64,000 bases of DNA from a virus. Below, piece after piece: positions 53,457 to 62,148 of the stretch. The position numbers and the translations under genes were made by a program. Where the stretch lies: positions 1 to 64,000 of IMG/VR virus record IMGVR_UViG_3300044731_001110; one strand, given 5' to 3'. Every line of letters begins with the position of its first letter. Positions within the stretch are counted from its first letter, which is position 1. The notes under the pieces were generated by a model. It saw nothing but the letters and a program-made list of their open reading frames with translations, was not told where the DNA came from and did not search any database.

Positions 53457-53493
53457 TAAACCTATATGTTTTAGAACGTATAGGTTTTTTATT
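53457..53493 (+). terminator. Rho-independent terminator after the tube gene
   Basis: Nine-base arms AAACCTATA/TATAGGTTT with an inner GTT/AAC pairing and a T-run at 53485-53490. Confidence 0.82.
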
Positions 53494-53537
53494 TACAAAA
53501 AACATAAGTGAAGTATTTTTATAATAAAAAGAAAACT

Positions 53538-54302
53538 ATGGAACCAAATGTAAATGAATATGGACAAATCAATTTTAATTTACCACACGATATTGTACCA
53601 CTACCATCCGGAGGTATATTTTATCCAAGTAAGAAAAAAAGTGTAAAAGTTGGTTATCTTACAGCGGCTGATGAAAACATTTTAATAAATTTTAATCCAA
53701 ATAAAACAATAAAGGAAAGTATTATCTTACCATTATTAAGACAAAAACTTTATGAACCAGATTTAAGGCCTGAAGAACTGCTTGATGGTGATATTGAAGC
53801 CATTTTAATATTTTTAAGAAATACATCATTTGGTCCTGAATATAATATTACATTAACTGACCCAAAAACACAAAATCAATTTGTTGCAAAAATTATATTA
53901 GATGAATTAAATATTAAAAAAAATAAAATTGAACCGGATAATAATGGTACATATACAACAGTATTACCAAAAAGTAATGTATCTGTTAAAGTAAAACCAT
54001 TAACAATGCGTGATACAATTGAAATTGAAAATATTCTTGATAAATACCCACAAGGTAGGGTAGCACCTATTGTTACATTACGATTAAGTAAAATGATTGT
54101 CGAAGTTAATGGAAACAACGACAAAGGTGAAATAGCAAAATTTATTGAATCAATGCCTATTGGGGATTCAAAATATCTAAGAAACTTCATTAACGAAAAT
54201 GAACCAAAATTAGATTTAAACCGCGAAGTTATAGCCCCGTCTGGAGAAAAGGTGAATGTACAAATCACCTTTGGGGTGGAATTTTTTCGGCCTTTCTTCT
54301 GA
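53538..54302 (+). CDS. 26: T4 gp26-like baseplate-hub/tail-assembly protein
   Basis: A 254-residue protein of the T4_baseplate (PF12322, gp26) type: FNLPHDIVPLPSGGIFYPSK, then VGYLTAADENILINFNPNKT and LLRQKLYEPDLRPEELLDGD. I start at the ATG at 53538 (MEPNVNEYGQINF); an upstream codon at 53508 lies in the leader. It directly precedes a short overlapping ORF in the +1 frame and then the tape measure. This is the arrangement expected of tail-assembly chaperones, which coat the tape measure during tail assembly. Confidence 0.85.
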   Translation: MEPNVNEYGQINFNLPHDIVPLPSGGIFYPSKKKSVKVGYLTAADENILINFNPNKTIKESIILPLLRQKLYEPDLRPEELLDGDIEAILIFLRNTSFGPEYNITLTDPKTQNQFVAKIILDELNIKKNKIEPDNNGTYTTVLPKSNVSVKVKPLTMRDTIEIENILDKYPQGRVAPIVTLRLSKMIVEVNGNNDKGEIAKFIESMPIGDSKYLRNFINENEPKLDLNREVIAPSGEKVNVQITFGVEFFRPFF

Positions 54303-54441
54303 TTATAGGACATATCTTTTAGACGAATACATTTTTTTAGCTAGGACTTTACGTATGTCGTATTCCGATTTTAGAATACTACCAACATATGAAAGGAAAT
54401 ATATTATTGATAAAGTAATAGAACAAAATAAAAAAGATTAA
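54256..54441 (+). CDS. Overlapping small tail-assembly ORF (gp51-like position)
   Basis: A 61-codon frame overlapping the last 47 bp of the gp26-like gene in the +1 frame. The sequence beyond the overlap is plainly protein-like (LSSDYRTYLLDEYIFLARTL, then RMSYSDFRILPTYERKYIID), reminiscent of the short second component of tail-assembly chaperones. It may start at its own ATG at 54256 or be made as a C-terminal extension by +1 frameshifting at the TTTTTTC run (54282-54288), where the next zero-frame codon is the rare CGG. It lies 24 bp before the tape measure. Confidence 0.72.
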   Translation: MYKSPLGWNFFGLSSDYRTYLLDEYIFLARTLRMSYSDFRILPTYERKYIIDKVIEQNKKD

Positions 54442-54447
54442 TCTAGC

Positions 54448-54454
54448 TATTTAT
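54448..54454 (+). promoter_or_regulatory. TATTTAT element upstream of the tape measure gene
   Basis: GCTATTTATAAAATAAAAAA lies 11 bp before the ATG at 54466. Candidate promoter. Confidence 0.5.
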
Positions 54455-54465
54455 AAAATAAAAAA

Positions 54466-56487
54466 ATGACTGATGATAGTAATGTCTCTGATGCTGGTGT
54501 TGCAGCTGAAAGGTTAAAACTAGAAAATGCTGCCGCCGAAAAAGTTGGTAGAAAAATTGGTGAGGGTTTTGTTGACGCCGCAATGGGAGGTATTGGTGAT
54601 GAACAAGGGGGTCTTACAAAATATTTTAAAGATTTAGCCAATGATTTATTAAGCCCTAAAGCTTACTTAAATAGGGCTATGGATCTAGAAACACAAGCCA
54701 CAAAATTAAGAAATACTTTAGGTTTAGGTGTCGAAAAATCAAGGGAGTTTTCACAAGCTATTGCCGATAACGCAGGAAAGTTTAAAGAATATGGTTTTGA
54801 CCTTGAGGATGTTGTCGATACATATGATGATTTATTTAAGACATTTAAAACAAATGTATCGGTCTCAAATGAGGAATTATTAGAATTAAAAACAACAGCA
54901 GCAGTAACTGGTGTTCAGGTTGATAATTTAGCTGGAAGTTTTAGAGGTGTTGGAATTTCAATTACTGAAGTTGGGGACAATATGTTAGAAGTTGTTAATA
55001 TTGCTAAAGATGCTGGTGTTGCCGTAAGTTCCGTTTCAAAAGAAGTTGTTGGTAATTTAGATAAAATGAATCTTTATAACTTTGAAGGTGGTGTTAAAGG
55101 TTTAGCAAAAATGTCAGCTCAAGCTGTAAGACTTAATATTGATATGAGTAAAATGTTTTCTATTGTAGAAAACGCAATGGACCCTGAAAAAGCAATAAAT
55201 TATGCTGCTAGCTTACAAAGATTAGGTGTACAAACAAGTGCATTATTAGATCCTCTTAGAATGATGGATATGGCACAAAATGACCCAGCAGAATTACAAA
55301 ATCAAATTGTTAATATGACAAAAGATTTTGTTAGATTTAACAAAGAACTTGGTCAATTTGAAATTATGCCAGGAGAAAAAAGAAGGTTAAAAGAAATTGG
55401 TGATGAATTAGGTATGGCTAGTGGTGAATTACAAAAAATGGCATTAAATGCGGCAAATCTGGATTTTAAAATGAAACAGATAAGATTCCCAAGTTCTATC
55501 GCATCTAAAGAAGATAGAGAGTTAATAGCAACTTTAGCCACAGTAAATAAACAAGGTGTTGCTGAGGTTAAAGTAAAAAAAGTTGACGCGCAAGGTAAAC
55601 CAACTGGTGAATTTGATATGGTTGCGGTTGAAAATTTAACGGACGCTCAAATCCAAGGTCTTAAAGAACAACAATCACAAGGTCAAACAATGGAAGAAAT
55701 TGCTAAAGAGCAATTAACGGAACAACAAAGACTTAATTATTTAATTGAATCTGTATTCACTTCAATTGGTTACGGTGTTGCCGGCTCTAAACCTGTTAGA
55801 GGTGTTATGGAACTTGTAACAAAAGATGTTAGACAAAATTTGTTTCAAGAAACTGGAAGAAAAGAAGGTGAACCAAAAGGTCTTATTGGTGAAGAATTTA
55901 GAAATTCTGAAATTTATAGAAAATTTACAAACACCGGGTATGAAACAGCAAAAACTTATGTTACAGAACTTATGAAACAAATGGGTTTACCAACAGATAT
56001 GAAAGACATTAAAGAATTAGTTTTAAATAAAGTTTCTGACTTAATACCAGATATGTCATCAATAGAAGACTACTTACCAGATATATCATCAATAACAGAT
56101 TTATTTAAAAATGTTATACCTATGGGTGGTTCTGAAACTGACCCCCTTTCAAATTTCCAAACAATAACGAAAAGTTTAAATACAATAACTGAAAATACTA
56201 ATACACAAATAAACCAAATATCGAACTTTAGTAGTATGGAGTTTAAACCATTAGAAATTAAAGAGGATATGAAAGTTTCTTTAGATGTTAAATTAGATCC
56301 TGATTCTAAAAATCAAGCGCTCACACAACTTATGACAACAGCTTTAGAAATGTTTTTCCAAGGTGGCGGAAATAAAGATAATGTTAATATGGTATTAGAA
56401 GAATTAAATAAACTTAAAACAAATCAAGGTTTGACGTTAAATCAAACAAAAGAAAGTTTAGTTAATATGCCTGGTAAAAAAGAATAA
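54466..56487 (+). CDS. 29: Tail tape measure protein, T4 gp29-like
   Basis: A 673-residue, mostly helical protein (T4 gp29 is 590). It begins with an Ala/Glu-rich helix (GVAAERLKLENAAAEKVGRK), and continues with KSREFSQAIADNAGKFKEYG, then EELLELKTTAAVTGVQVDNL, a pattern of phage tape-measure cores. The C-terminal 250 residues are polar and low in complexity. It sets tail length and carries the hub to the membrane. It directly follows the gp26-like/overlapping ORF pair and precedes the baseplate genes. Confidence 0.82.
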   Translation: MTDDSNVSDAGVAAERLKLENAAAEKVGRKIGEGFVDAAMGGIGDEQGGLTKYFKDLANDLLSPKAYLNRAMDLETQATKLRNTLGLGVEKSREFSQAIADNAGKFKEYGFDLEDVVDTYDDLFKTFKTNVSVSNEELLELKTTAAVTGVQVDNLAGSFRGVGISITEVGDNMLEVVNIAKDAGVAVSSVSKEVVGNLDKMNLYNFEGGVKGLAKMSAQAVRLNIDMSKMFSIVENAMDPEKAINYAASLQRLGVQTSALLDPLRMMDMAQNDPAELQNQIVNMTKDFVRFNKELGQFEIMPGEKRRLKEIGDELGMASGELQKMALNAANLDFKMKQIRFPSSIASKEDRELIATLATVNKQGVAEVKVKKVDAQGKPTGEFDMVAVENLTDAQIQGLKEQQSQGQTMEEIAKEQLTEQQRLNYLIESVFTSIGYGVAGSKPVRGVMELVTKDVRQNLFQETGRKEGEPKGLIGEEFRNSEIYRKFTNTGYETAKTYVTELMKQMGLPTDMKDIKELVLNKVSDLIPDMSSIEDYLPDISSITDLFKNVIPMGGSETDPLSNFQTITKSLNTITENTNTQINQISNFSSMEFKPLEIKEDMKVSLDVKLDPDSKNQALTQLMTTALEMFFQGGGNKDNVNMVLEELNKLKTNQGLTLNQTKESLVNMPGKKE

Positions 56488-56521
56488 ATCCTAAATTCAT
56501 TTATAAAAATTAGATATTATC

Positions 56522-56528
56522 TATTTAT
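56522..56528 (+). promoter_or_regulatory. TATTTAT element upstream of the large baseplate gene
   Basis: CTATTTATTATAAAAAGAAA lies 18 bp before the ATG at 56547. Candidate promoter. Confidence 0.5.
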
Positions 56529-56546
56529 TATAAAAAGAAACAATAG

Positions 56547-59500
56547 ATGTCAGATAGTTTTTTATCATTTAACGCCAGTTCTTCATTTAGGAATAATTTA
56601 ATGGGTAGAAATTTAGCCCCTTATAATGTTCCTGGAGCATATAGCCCACCATCTGGAAATGTGAATTATGAGGTATCACCATTAAATGATAGTCCTATTG
56701 TTGACTCACCAAATGATTTAATTGGTACAACAGTTCAAGCAAACCAATTATATCCATTAAACGAATATGGTCCAGATGGTGGTTATAATAATATTATATC
56801 AACAAATGGTCCACCATTACCAGTAGACTCAAATCAAGGAGAATATGGTCAAGATGATGCCCAATTAGATTTAGTCAACGAATTTTTTATTGACAACGCT
56901 TATATTAAAAATATTTTTGGACCAGAGGGTGGTTACAAAGATTTGGTTATTGTGACTGATATAATATCAAATTCACAATATTTTTTACCTTATTCGGATA
57001 ATTCAGGATTTCCTTTAATATTCAGCCCATCAACATATACACCCTTTCAAATCCTAATCGAAGACAACCCAACCGGTTCTAATGGACCGTTATCGCAAGA
57101 TTCAGAACTAGCACAAAGAGCGGCTCTAGCCTTACGAGAAGAATTCCAAAGAAGGATTGAATTAGAAACACAACAATTAGTTTCTAGTGTTTTTCAGTTA
57201 GACCAATTGGAAGACCCTTTTGAAGCATCATTAGTTGCTACCGGTCAACAACCTTTAATTGGTAAAAATTGGAAAATTACAGTTCCAGAAAATCCGGTAT
57301 TAGCGGCAGTTTCATTTGCAAATAGAATTACTGGTACATATTTTCCAGTATCACCAATACCTGGTGATTATTTTAATGAGACAAACCAAGTATTACCGGG
57401 ACAAACTGAAGGTGCATTAAATGTTATAAATAATCTAACTGGAGGTTTATTAGGTCCAATATTAAACAAATATAGAAACCCTTCAGAGGTTTTTGTTGAA
57501 AATACTGGTTATGGACAAAAATCAGTATTATTTAAAAGCTTAGACTATAACATATATAGACCAAAATACAATAAAGGTTTAGTATTAGGTGTTACAGATT
57601 TTATATCAAATTTATTAGGTGCTAATGATGATAAAGGTGGTGGTTATTATGTTGGTAGTGATCAAGCTGAACCCTCAACAATTAATACACCGGCAAATGA
57701 AATACCTGTTGATAGATTTGGTAAACAACAACCAAGTCCGGTATATGGTCCATCTGATTTAGCTAAATTATATGAAGGTAATGTAGACCAAATAAAATTT
57801 GGTTTAGCAGCAAGTTCTTATACAAATCAAGGTGGTGTTGCGGGACAATTTGTTTGGTTATCACCAAAATATAAAGATAATTTAGGTTTTAAAGTAAAAC
57901 CAGGCGGCGATCCAGTACAACCACAAGACCAACAATTTGATGCGGTTAAATTTGAATTTAATCAAAGTACACAATCAACAGATTTTAAATTTAAAGGAGG
58001 CTCAATACTTGATAATACACAAAGATTAATAGAATCAGCAGATAATGTAACTGGAGCCAAAAGATTAGAGCATGTTGGTAATGCAATTAATCAAGTTTCA
58101 AAAGTTTTTAATGATGGTTATAAAGAATTAACAAAAGGTTCAAGAGTTATTGCGTACTATGATAGTGTTACAAATTCACAAACAATGTCAATTGATGGAA
58201 CTGAAGTTGGTAGTGAATATTGTAGGATTTTTCAAAAAGATACACCGTATTTAACATATGCCGATTTACAAAAAACAGATGGTATCACAACTTCTGGTCG
58301 AAAATTTTCATATTCAGTTTTTGATAATACATATAATTTAAATATTGCTCCTTTAAGAAATCCTGGATCAACAAATATTATTGACGGAAAAGTTAAAAAA
58401 TATATGTTTTCTTTAGAAAACTTAGCTTGGAGAACATCTAGCGAACCTGGATTTACATACGATGATTTACCAATCTGTGAAAGAGGACCAAATGGTGGTA
58501 GAATTATGTGGTTTCCTCCATATAATTTAACATTTAGTGATTCATCAACCGCTAGTTGGAACTCAACATCATTTTTAGGTAGACCAGAACCAATATATAC
58601 ATACAAGGATACAAAAAGATCCGGATCAATTGGTTGGACAATTGTTGTTGATTCACCAGCATCTATGAACACAATTGTTGAAAAACAATTGGCAAATATG
58701 TCACCAGAACAAGTGGACTCAATTATGGATTCATTTTTTGCTGGTTGTGTTAAATACGACTTATATGATTTAGCGGTTAAATTTAATCAAATCCCAATTA
58801 ATGAGTTATATACTTATCAAGAAATTTTACAAAACCCAAGATTAACTGACGAAGAAAAATTTGGTGTTTTAAAAGAAATCCCAATTAATGAAGGAACTAC
58901 AACTAATGGTGCAAATACTGTACAAGAAGGTGGTGGTGATGGTAAACAAGGTGTTGATAACACAAATAGTAATACAACAAATGGTAGTAATACCACAATA
59001 TCTAGTGATATTGATATTGAATGTCTAAAAGAAGATATACAAGGGTATGTTGGTTATGCTTTTTACTTTCATAACGACTGTCCAGAATGTGTTGGTAGTA
59101 CATCTGTAACATCTAGTCAACCATATAGTTATTGGTATGATTCATATATTAACACATACAAACCATTATATGCTGATAAAGCACCAGCAAATGTAACAAC
59201 TGGACTTAATGGTGAAAGTTTTAGTAGTAATGGTATACCACAATTTTTTTCTAGTGTTATTGAAGGAAACTTTAGTGCAATTAAAAGTGATTTCTTACCT
59301 GTCAAATTAAAACAAGTTTTAGTTGATTTACAAGGTAAAGTTACTATAGAATTAAGAGGTTCAGCTTCAGCACCAGCATCAGAGGATTATAACGTTAACC
59401 TATCAAAAAGAAGAAATAACTCTGTTGAACAATGGTTATTAAAACAAACTGTTGGTGACAAAACATTGGCTGTTTGGAAAACAGAAGGAAAATTTAAGAT

Positions 59501-61823
59501 AACATATGTATCAAGTGGTGAGGGTGCTGTTTTACCTAAAAATTCTGAACAAGAAAGTGAAACCGGCGACCCAGGTGTACAAGGTTATAATTTAACTAAT
59601 AGGATATCATGTACAAAAAATATTTATAATACGGCATCACAAACAGTAACATCTAGATCACAAATATATAGTATTCCGGCAATGGCTTGTAGACGTGTTG
59701 CGATTGATAAAATAACTATTTCTGATATTGTACCACCACCAACGACAACAACGACAACAACAGTAAAACCACCATTAAAATGGAAATGTTTACCAGCGCC
59801 TAGTGGTTGTACCGAAACTGAAGGTCCTGATGGTTATTTAACGCAAGCCGAATGTCTTAGTGCTTGTAGTCAAACACAACAAATTAAATATGCTTGTGTT
59901 AATGGTAAATGTCAAGAAGCCGCAGATGGTCGATTTTTAAGTGAACAAGAATGTATTGATGATGGTTGTGGTGGCGATACACCAACACCACCTAGAATTG
60001 ATCCAGTACCAGACATTAAAAAATCAATTAAAGAGGGAATATCTAAAAAAATATTAAGAAGGTTATTTTCGGAATGTGATTATTTTGAAGTAATAAAAGA
60101 ATCTAACCCAATGGTATATGCTAGTCTAAAAGATAAAATAAAATATTTTAGTCCAACCTTCCATTCAATGACGCCAGAAGGTTTAAACGCCAGATTAACA
60201 TTTCTTAATCAATGCGTTAGACCTGGACAAACAATTCCGGTTATTGGGCCAGACGGAAAACCAAAATACAATGATGCTAGAAATACTTCATTTGGTGCAC
60301 CACCAGTATTGGTGTTAAGAATTGGTGACTTTTATCATACTAAAATTATTCCTAATCAATTATCAATACAATATGAACCATTAATATATGACATCAATCC
60401 AGAAGGAATTGGTATACAACCTATGTTAGCAAAAATAACATTAGGTTTTGATTTTATTGGTGGTCACGGTTTGGCGGGTCCTGTTGCACAATTACAAAAC
60501 GCACTTTCATTTAACTATTATGCGAACACAGAAATTTACGATGAAAGAGCCATAGCAACAGAAAGTACGAAAGAAAGAGATGAACAAATTGTTGCAAAAA
60601 TTATTGATAGACAAGGATCTCAAGCTCCTGTACAAACACCAATAAATAATCAACCAATACCAGAAAGTGGCGGCGCAACAATAGGAACTATTTTAACTAC
60701 AGAAACTTTTGAAGATGGAACTGTCCAAACAGGTACAACAGAGTTTAAAAGTATATTTAAAGAACTATCAGACAAAACAAATAATTATTTCAAAACAATT
60801 GTAAATCAATTAAAAACACTAAACGAAACAACAAACTTACCAATAACACAACTTGTTGTTCTTGATAGATATTTTAAAGATGGTAATTTAAATAATCATA
60901 GTCAAAATTCAAAACAACAAACAGAGTTATTTGGTAAAGCTGAAAAAGTTGAAGATAAAATTGCTAGATTAATTGATAAGTCAATATTAGATGTTGAACA
61001 GAAAAAAAACCCAATAATTTTAGCAATTGAAAATGCTAATGGTGGTTGGTCTTCGGCAACAAGACGAGATGTTATAAATACATTAGTACAAATAATAACA
61101 GATAAAGAAAATGAAATTAACAATACTGTTATTGGACCTTTAAATGAGATTACAAAATATCAAGAAGGTTATGTACAAACATTTAGAAAGTTAGATTTAG
61201 TATCAATTAAAGTTGATGGTTATAAACTAGATACTGGTGAGTATAAAGTTTATAATTTATTAAGTCCACAAAATGTTTTTGATGATTTTACTTTAAAATA
61301 TTCTAATGAAACGGCAAAAATATTAAAAGAATTTAATAGTGAATTAAAAGAGTCACAGTATAAAATATTAAGACCAGAAATTTTAACAGAAAATAACACA
61401 AGCTTTAAACCATTAACTACTTTGTTTTCAACAACAGAGGAAACAAGAAGGTTTTATTTTGTAATGTCAGATGTATTTACAAATGATAATAAATATAACG
61501 AATTTGTTAGTAAATTATTAACAGAAAGGGTAAAAGGAAATTCAGATTTGGTAAAACTAATTGAATCAACTTGTAACAATTTAAAAATAGAATTTACTAG
61601 AGAATACGACTTAGAAAAAAAATTATTTGTAGACTTCCAAGCAGCAGCAAGTTATCAAAAATTTGTCAATTATAAAATTAACGAATTTGAAACAACTGTC
61701 ACATACACAACTAAAAAAGACGATGACAATAACAAAAATAAAAAATTATTAAGACAAACTTATAGTGATTTAAACATAAATAATGATAGGAAAACATTTA
61801 ACGATAAAATAACATTTAATTAA
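56547..61823 (+). CDS. Large baseplate structural protein with OmpA-like domain
   Basis: A 1758-residue multidomain protein. A structural core near residues 610-780 includes KYMFSLENLAWRTS, GGRIMWFPPYNLTFSDSSTA and FLGRPEPIYTYKDTKRSGSI. An OmpA-like peptidoglycan-binding domain lies near 905-1010 (VTIELRGSASAPASEDYNVN, then SKRRNNSVEQWLLK). A TTTTTTT linker leads to two small Cys repeats (about 1075-1145; CLPAPSGC, GYLTQAECLSAC, and GRFLSEQECIDDGC). A conserved segment near 1250 (VLRIGDFYHTKIIPNQLSIQ, then FIGGHGLAGPVAQLQNALSF) follows, then a long helical C terminus. It probably forms the baseplate and contacts the cell wall on infection. Confidence 0.78.
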   Translation: MSDSFLSFNASSSFRNNLMGRNLAPYNVPGAYSPPSGNVNYEVSPLNDSPIVDSPNDLIGTTVQANQLYPLNEYGPDGGYNNIISTNGPPLPVDSNQGEYGQDDAQLDLVNEFFIDNAYIKNIFGPEGGYKDLVIVTDIISNSQYFLPYSDNSGFPLIFSPSTYTPFQILIEDNPTGSNGPLSQDSELAQRAALALREEFQRRIELETQQLVSSVFQLDQLEDPFEASLVATGQQPLIGKNWKITVPENPVLAAVSFANRITGTYFPVSPIPGDYFNETNQVLPGQTEGALNVINNLTGGLLGPILNKYRNPSEVFVENTGYGQKSVLFKSLDYNIYRPKYNKGLVLGVTDFISNLLGANDDKGGGYYVGSDQAEPSTINTPANEIPVDRFGKQQPSPVYGPSDLAKLYEGNVDQIKFGLAASSYTNQGGVAGQFVWLSPKYKDNLGFKVKPGGDPVQPQDQQFDAVKFEFNQSTQSTDFKFKGGSILDNTQRLIESADNVTGAKRLEHVGNAINQVSKVFNDGYKELTKGSRVIAYYDSVTNSQTMSIDGTEVGSEYCRIFQKDTPYLTYADLQKTDGITTSGRKFSYSVFDNTYNLNIAPLRNPGSTNIIDGKVKKYMFSLENLAWRTSSEPGFTYDDLPICERGPNGGRIMWFPPYNLTFSDSSTASWNSTSFLGRPEPIYTYKDTKRSGSIGWTIVVDSPASMNTIVEKQLANMSPEQVDSIMDSFFAGCVKYDLYDLAVKFNQIPINELYTYQEILQNPRLTDEEKFGVLKEIPINEGTTTNGANTVQEGGGDGKQGVDNTNSNTTNGSNTTISSDIDIECLKEDIQGYVGYAFYFHNDCPECVGSTSVTSSQPYSYWYDSYINTYKPLYADKAPANVTTGLNGESFSSNGIPQFFSSVIEGNFSAIKSDFLPVKLKQVLVDLQGKVTIELRGSASAPASEDYNVNLSKRRNNSVEQWLLKQTVGDKTLAVWKTEGKFKITYVSSGEGAVLPKNSEQESETGDPGVQGYNLTNRISCTKNIYNTASQTVTSRSQIYSIPAMACRRVAIDKITISDIVPPPTTTTTTTVKPPLKWKCLPAPSGCTETEGPDGYLTQAECLSACSQTQQIKYACVNGKCQEAADGRFLSEQECIDDGCGGDTPTPPRIDPVPDIKKSIKEGISKKILRRLFSECDYFEVIKESNPMVYASLKDKIKYFSPTFHSMTPEGLNARLTFLNQCVRPGQTIPVIGPDGKPKYNDARNTSFGAPPVLVLRIGDFYHTKIIPNQLSIQYEPLIYDINPEGIGIQPMLAKITLGFDFIGGHGLAGPVAQLQNALSFNYYANTEIYDERAIATESTKERDEQIVAKIIDRQGSQAPVQTPINNQPIPESGGATIGTILTTETFEDGTVQTGTTEFKSIFKELSDKTNNYFKTIVNQLKTLNETTNLPITQLVVLDRYFKDGNLNNHSQNSKQQTELFGKAEKVEDKIARLIDKSILDVEQKKNPIILAIENANGGWSSATRRDVINTLVQIITDKENEINNTVIGPLNEITKYQEGYVQTFRKLDLVSIKVDGYKLDTGEYKVYNLLSPQNVFDDFTLKYSNETAKILKEFNSELKESQYKILRPEILTENNTSFKPLTTLFSTTEETRRFYFVMSDVFTNDNKYNEFVSKLLTERVKGNSDLVKLIESTCNNLKIEFTREYDLEKKLFVDFQAAASYQKFVNYKINEFETTVTYTTKKDDDNNKNKKLLRQTYSDLNINNDRKTFNDKITFN

Positions 61824-61824
61824 T

Positions 61825-62148
61825 ATGGCATTACAATATTATAATAGATATAGTATGTTTTTGGATAATGGAAAACAAAGAGTTGTTCCTTATGTTACAT
61901 TACCTATAAAACCAACAGATAAAAAATATATTTATAAAATTGGTCAATCAAGACTAGATAAAATATCACAACAATATTATGGTTCGCCATTTTTTGGTTG
62001 GTTAATACAACAAGCAAATCCTGGTTATACGGGACTTGAAGCAAACATACCTGATGGTGCTATATTGACAATTCCATTTCCATTACTAACTTCATTACAA
62101 GACTATAAATCAACATTAGATAATCATTTCCTATACTATGGTAAATAA
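61825..62148 (+). CDS. 53: Baseplate wedge protein, T4 gp53-like
   Basis: A 107-residue protein with a LysM-like fold typical of gp53: KKYIYKIGQSRLDKISQQYY, then GSPFFGWLIQQANPGYTGLE, ending IPDGAILTIPFPL. The gp53 pattern (YIKGxxxxxELAxxIYGxPxLYWVLLxxN) is well matched. It is one bp after the previous stop and overlaps the next gene by 11 bp. It contributes to the baseplate wedge. Confidence 0.85.
   Translation: MALQYYNRYSMFLDNGKQRVVPYVTLPIKPTDKKYIYKIGQSRLDKISQQYYGSPFFGWLIQQANPGYTGLEANIPDGAILTIPFPLLTSLQDYKSTLDNHFLYYGK

Noticed and set aside
54256-54302. A -1 frameshift at the T-run in the gp26-like gene
   Set aside because: The downstream ORF is in the +1 (or -2) frame; the -1 frame stops shortly after the overlap.
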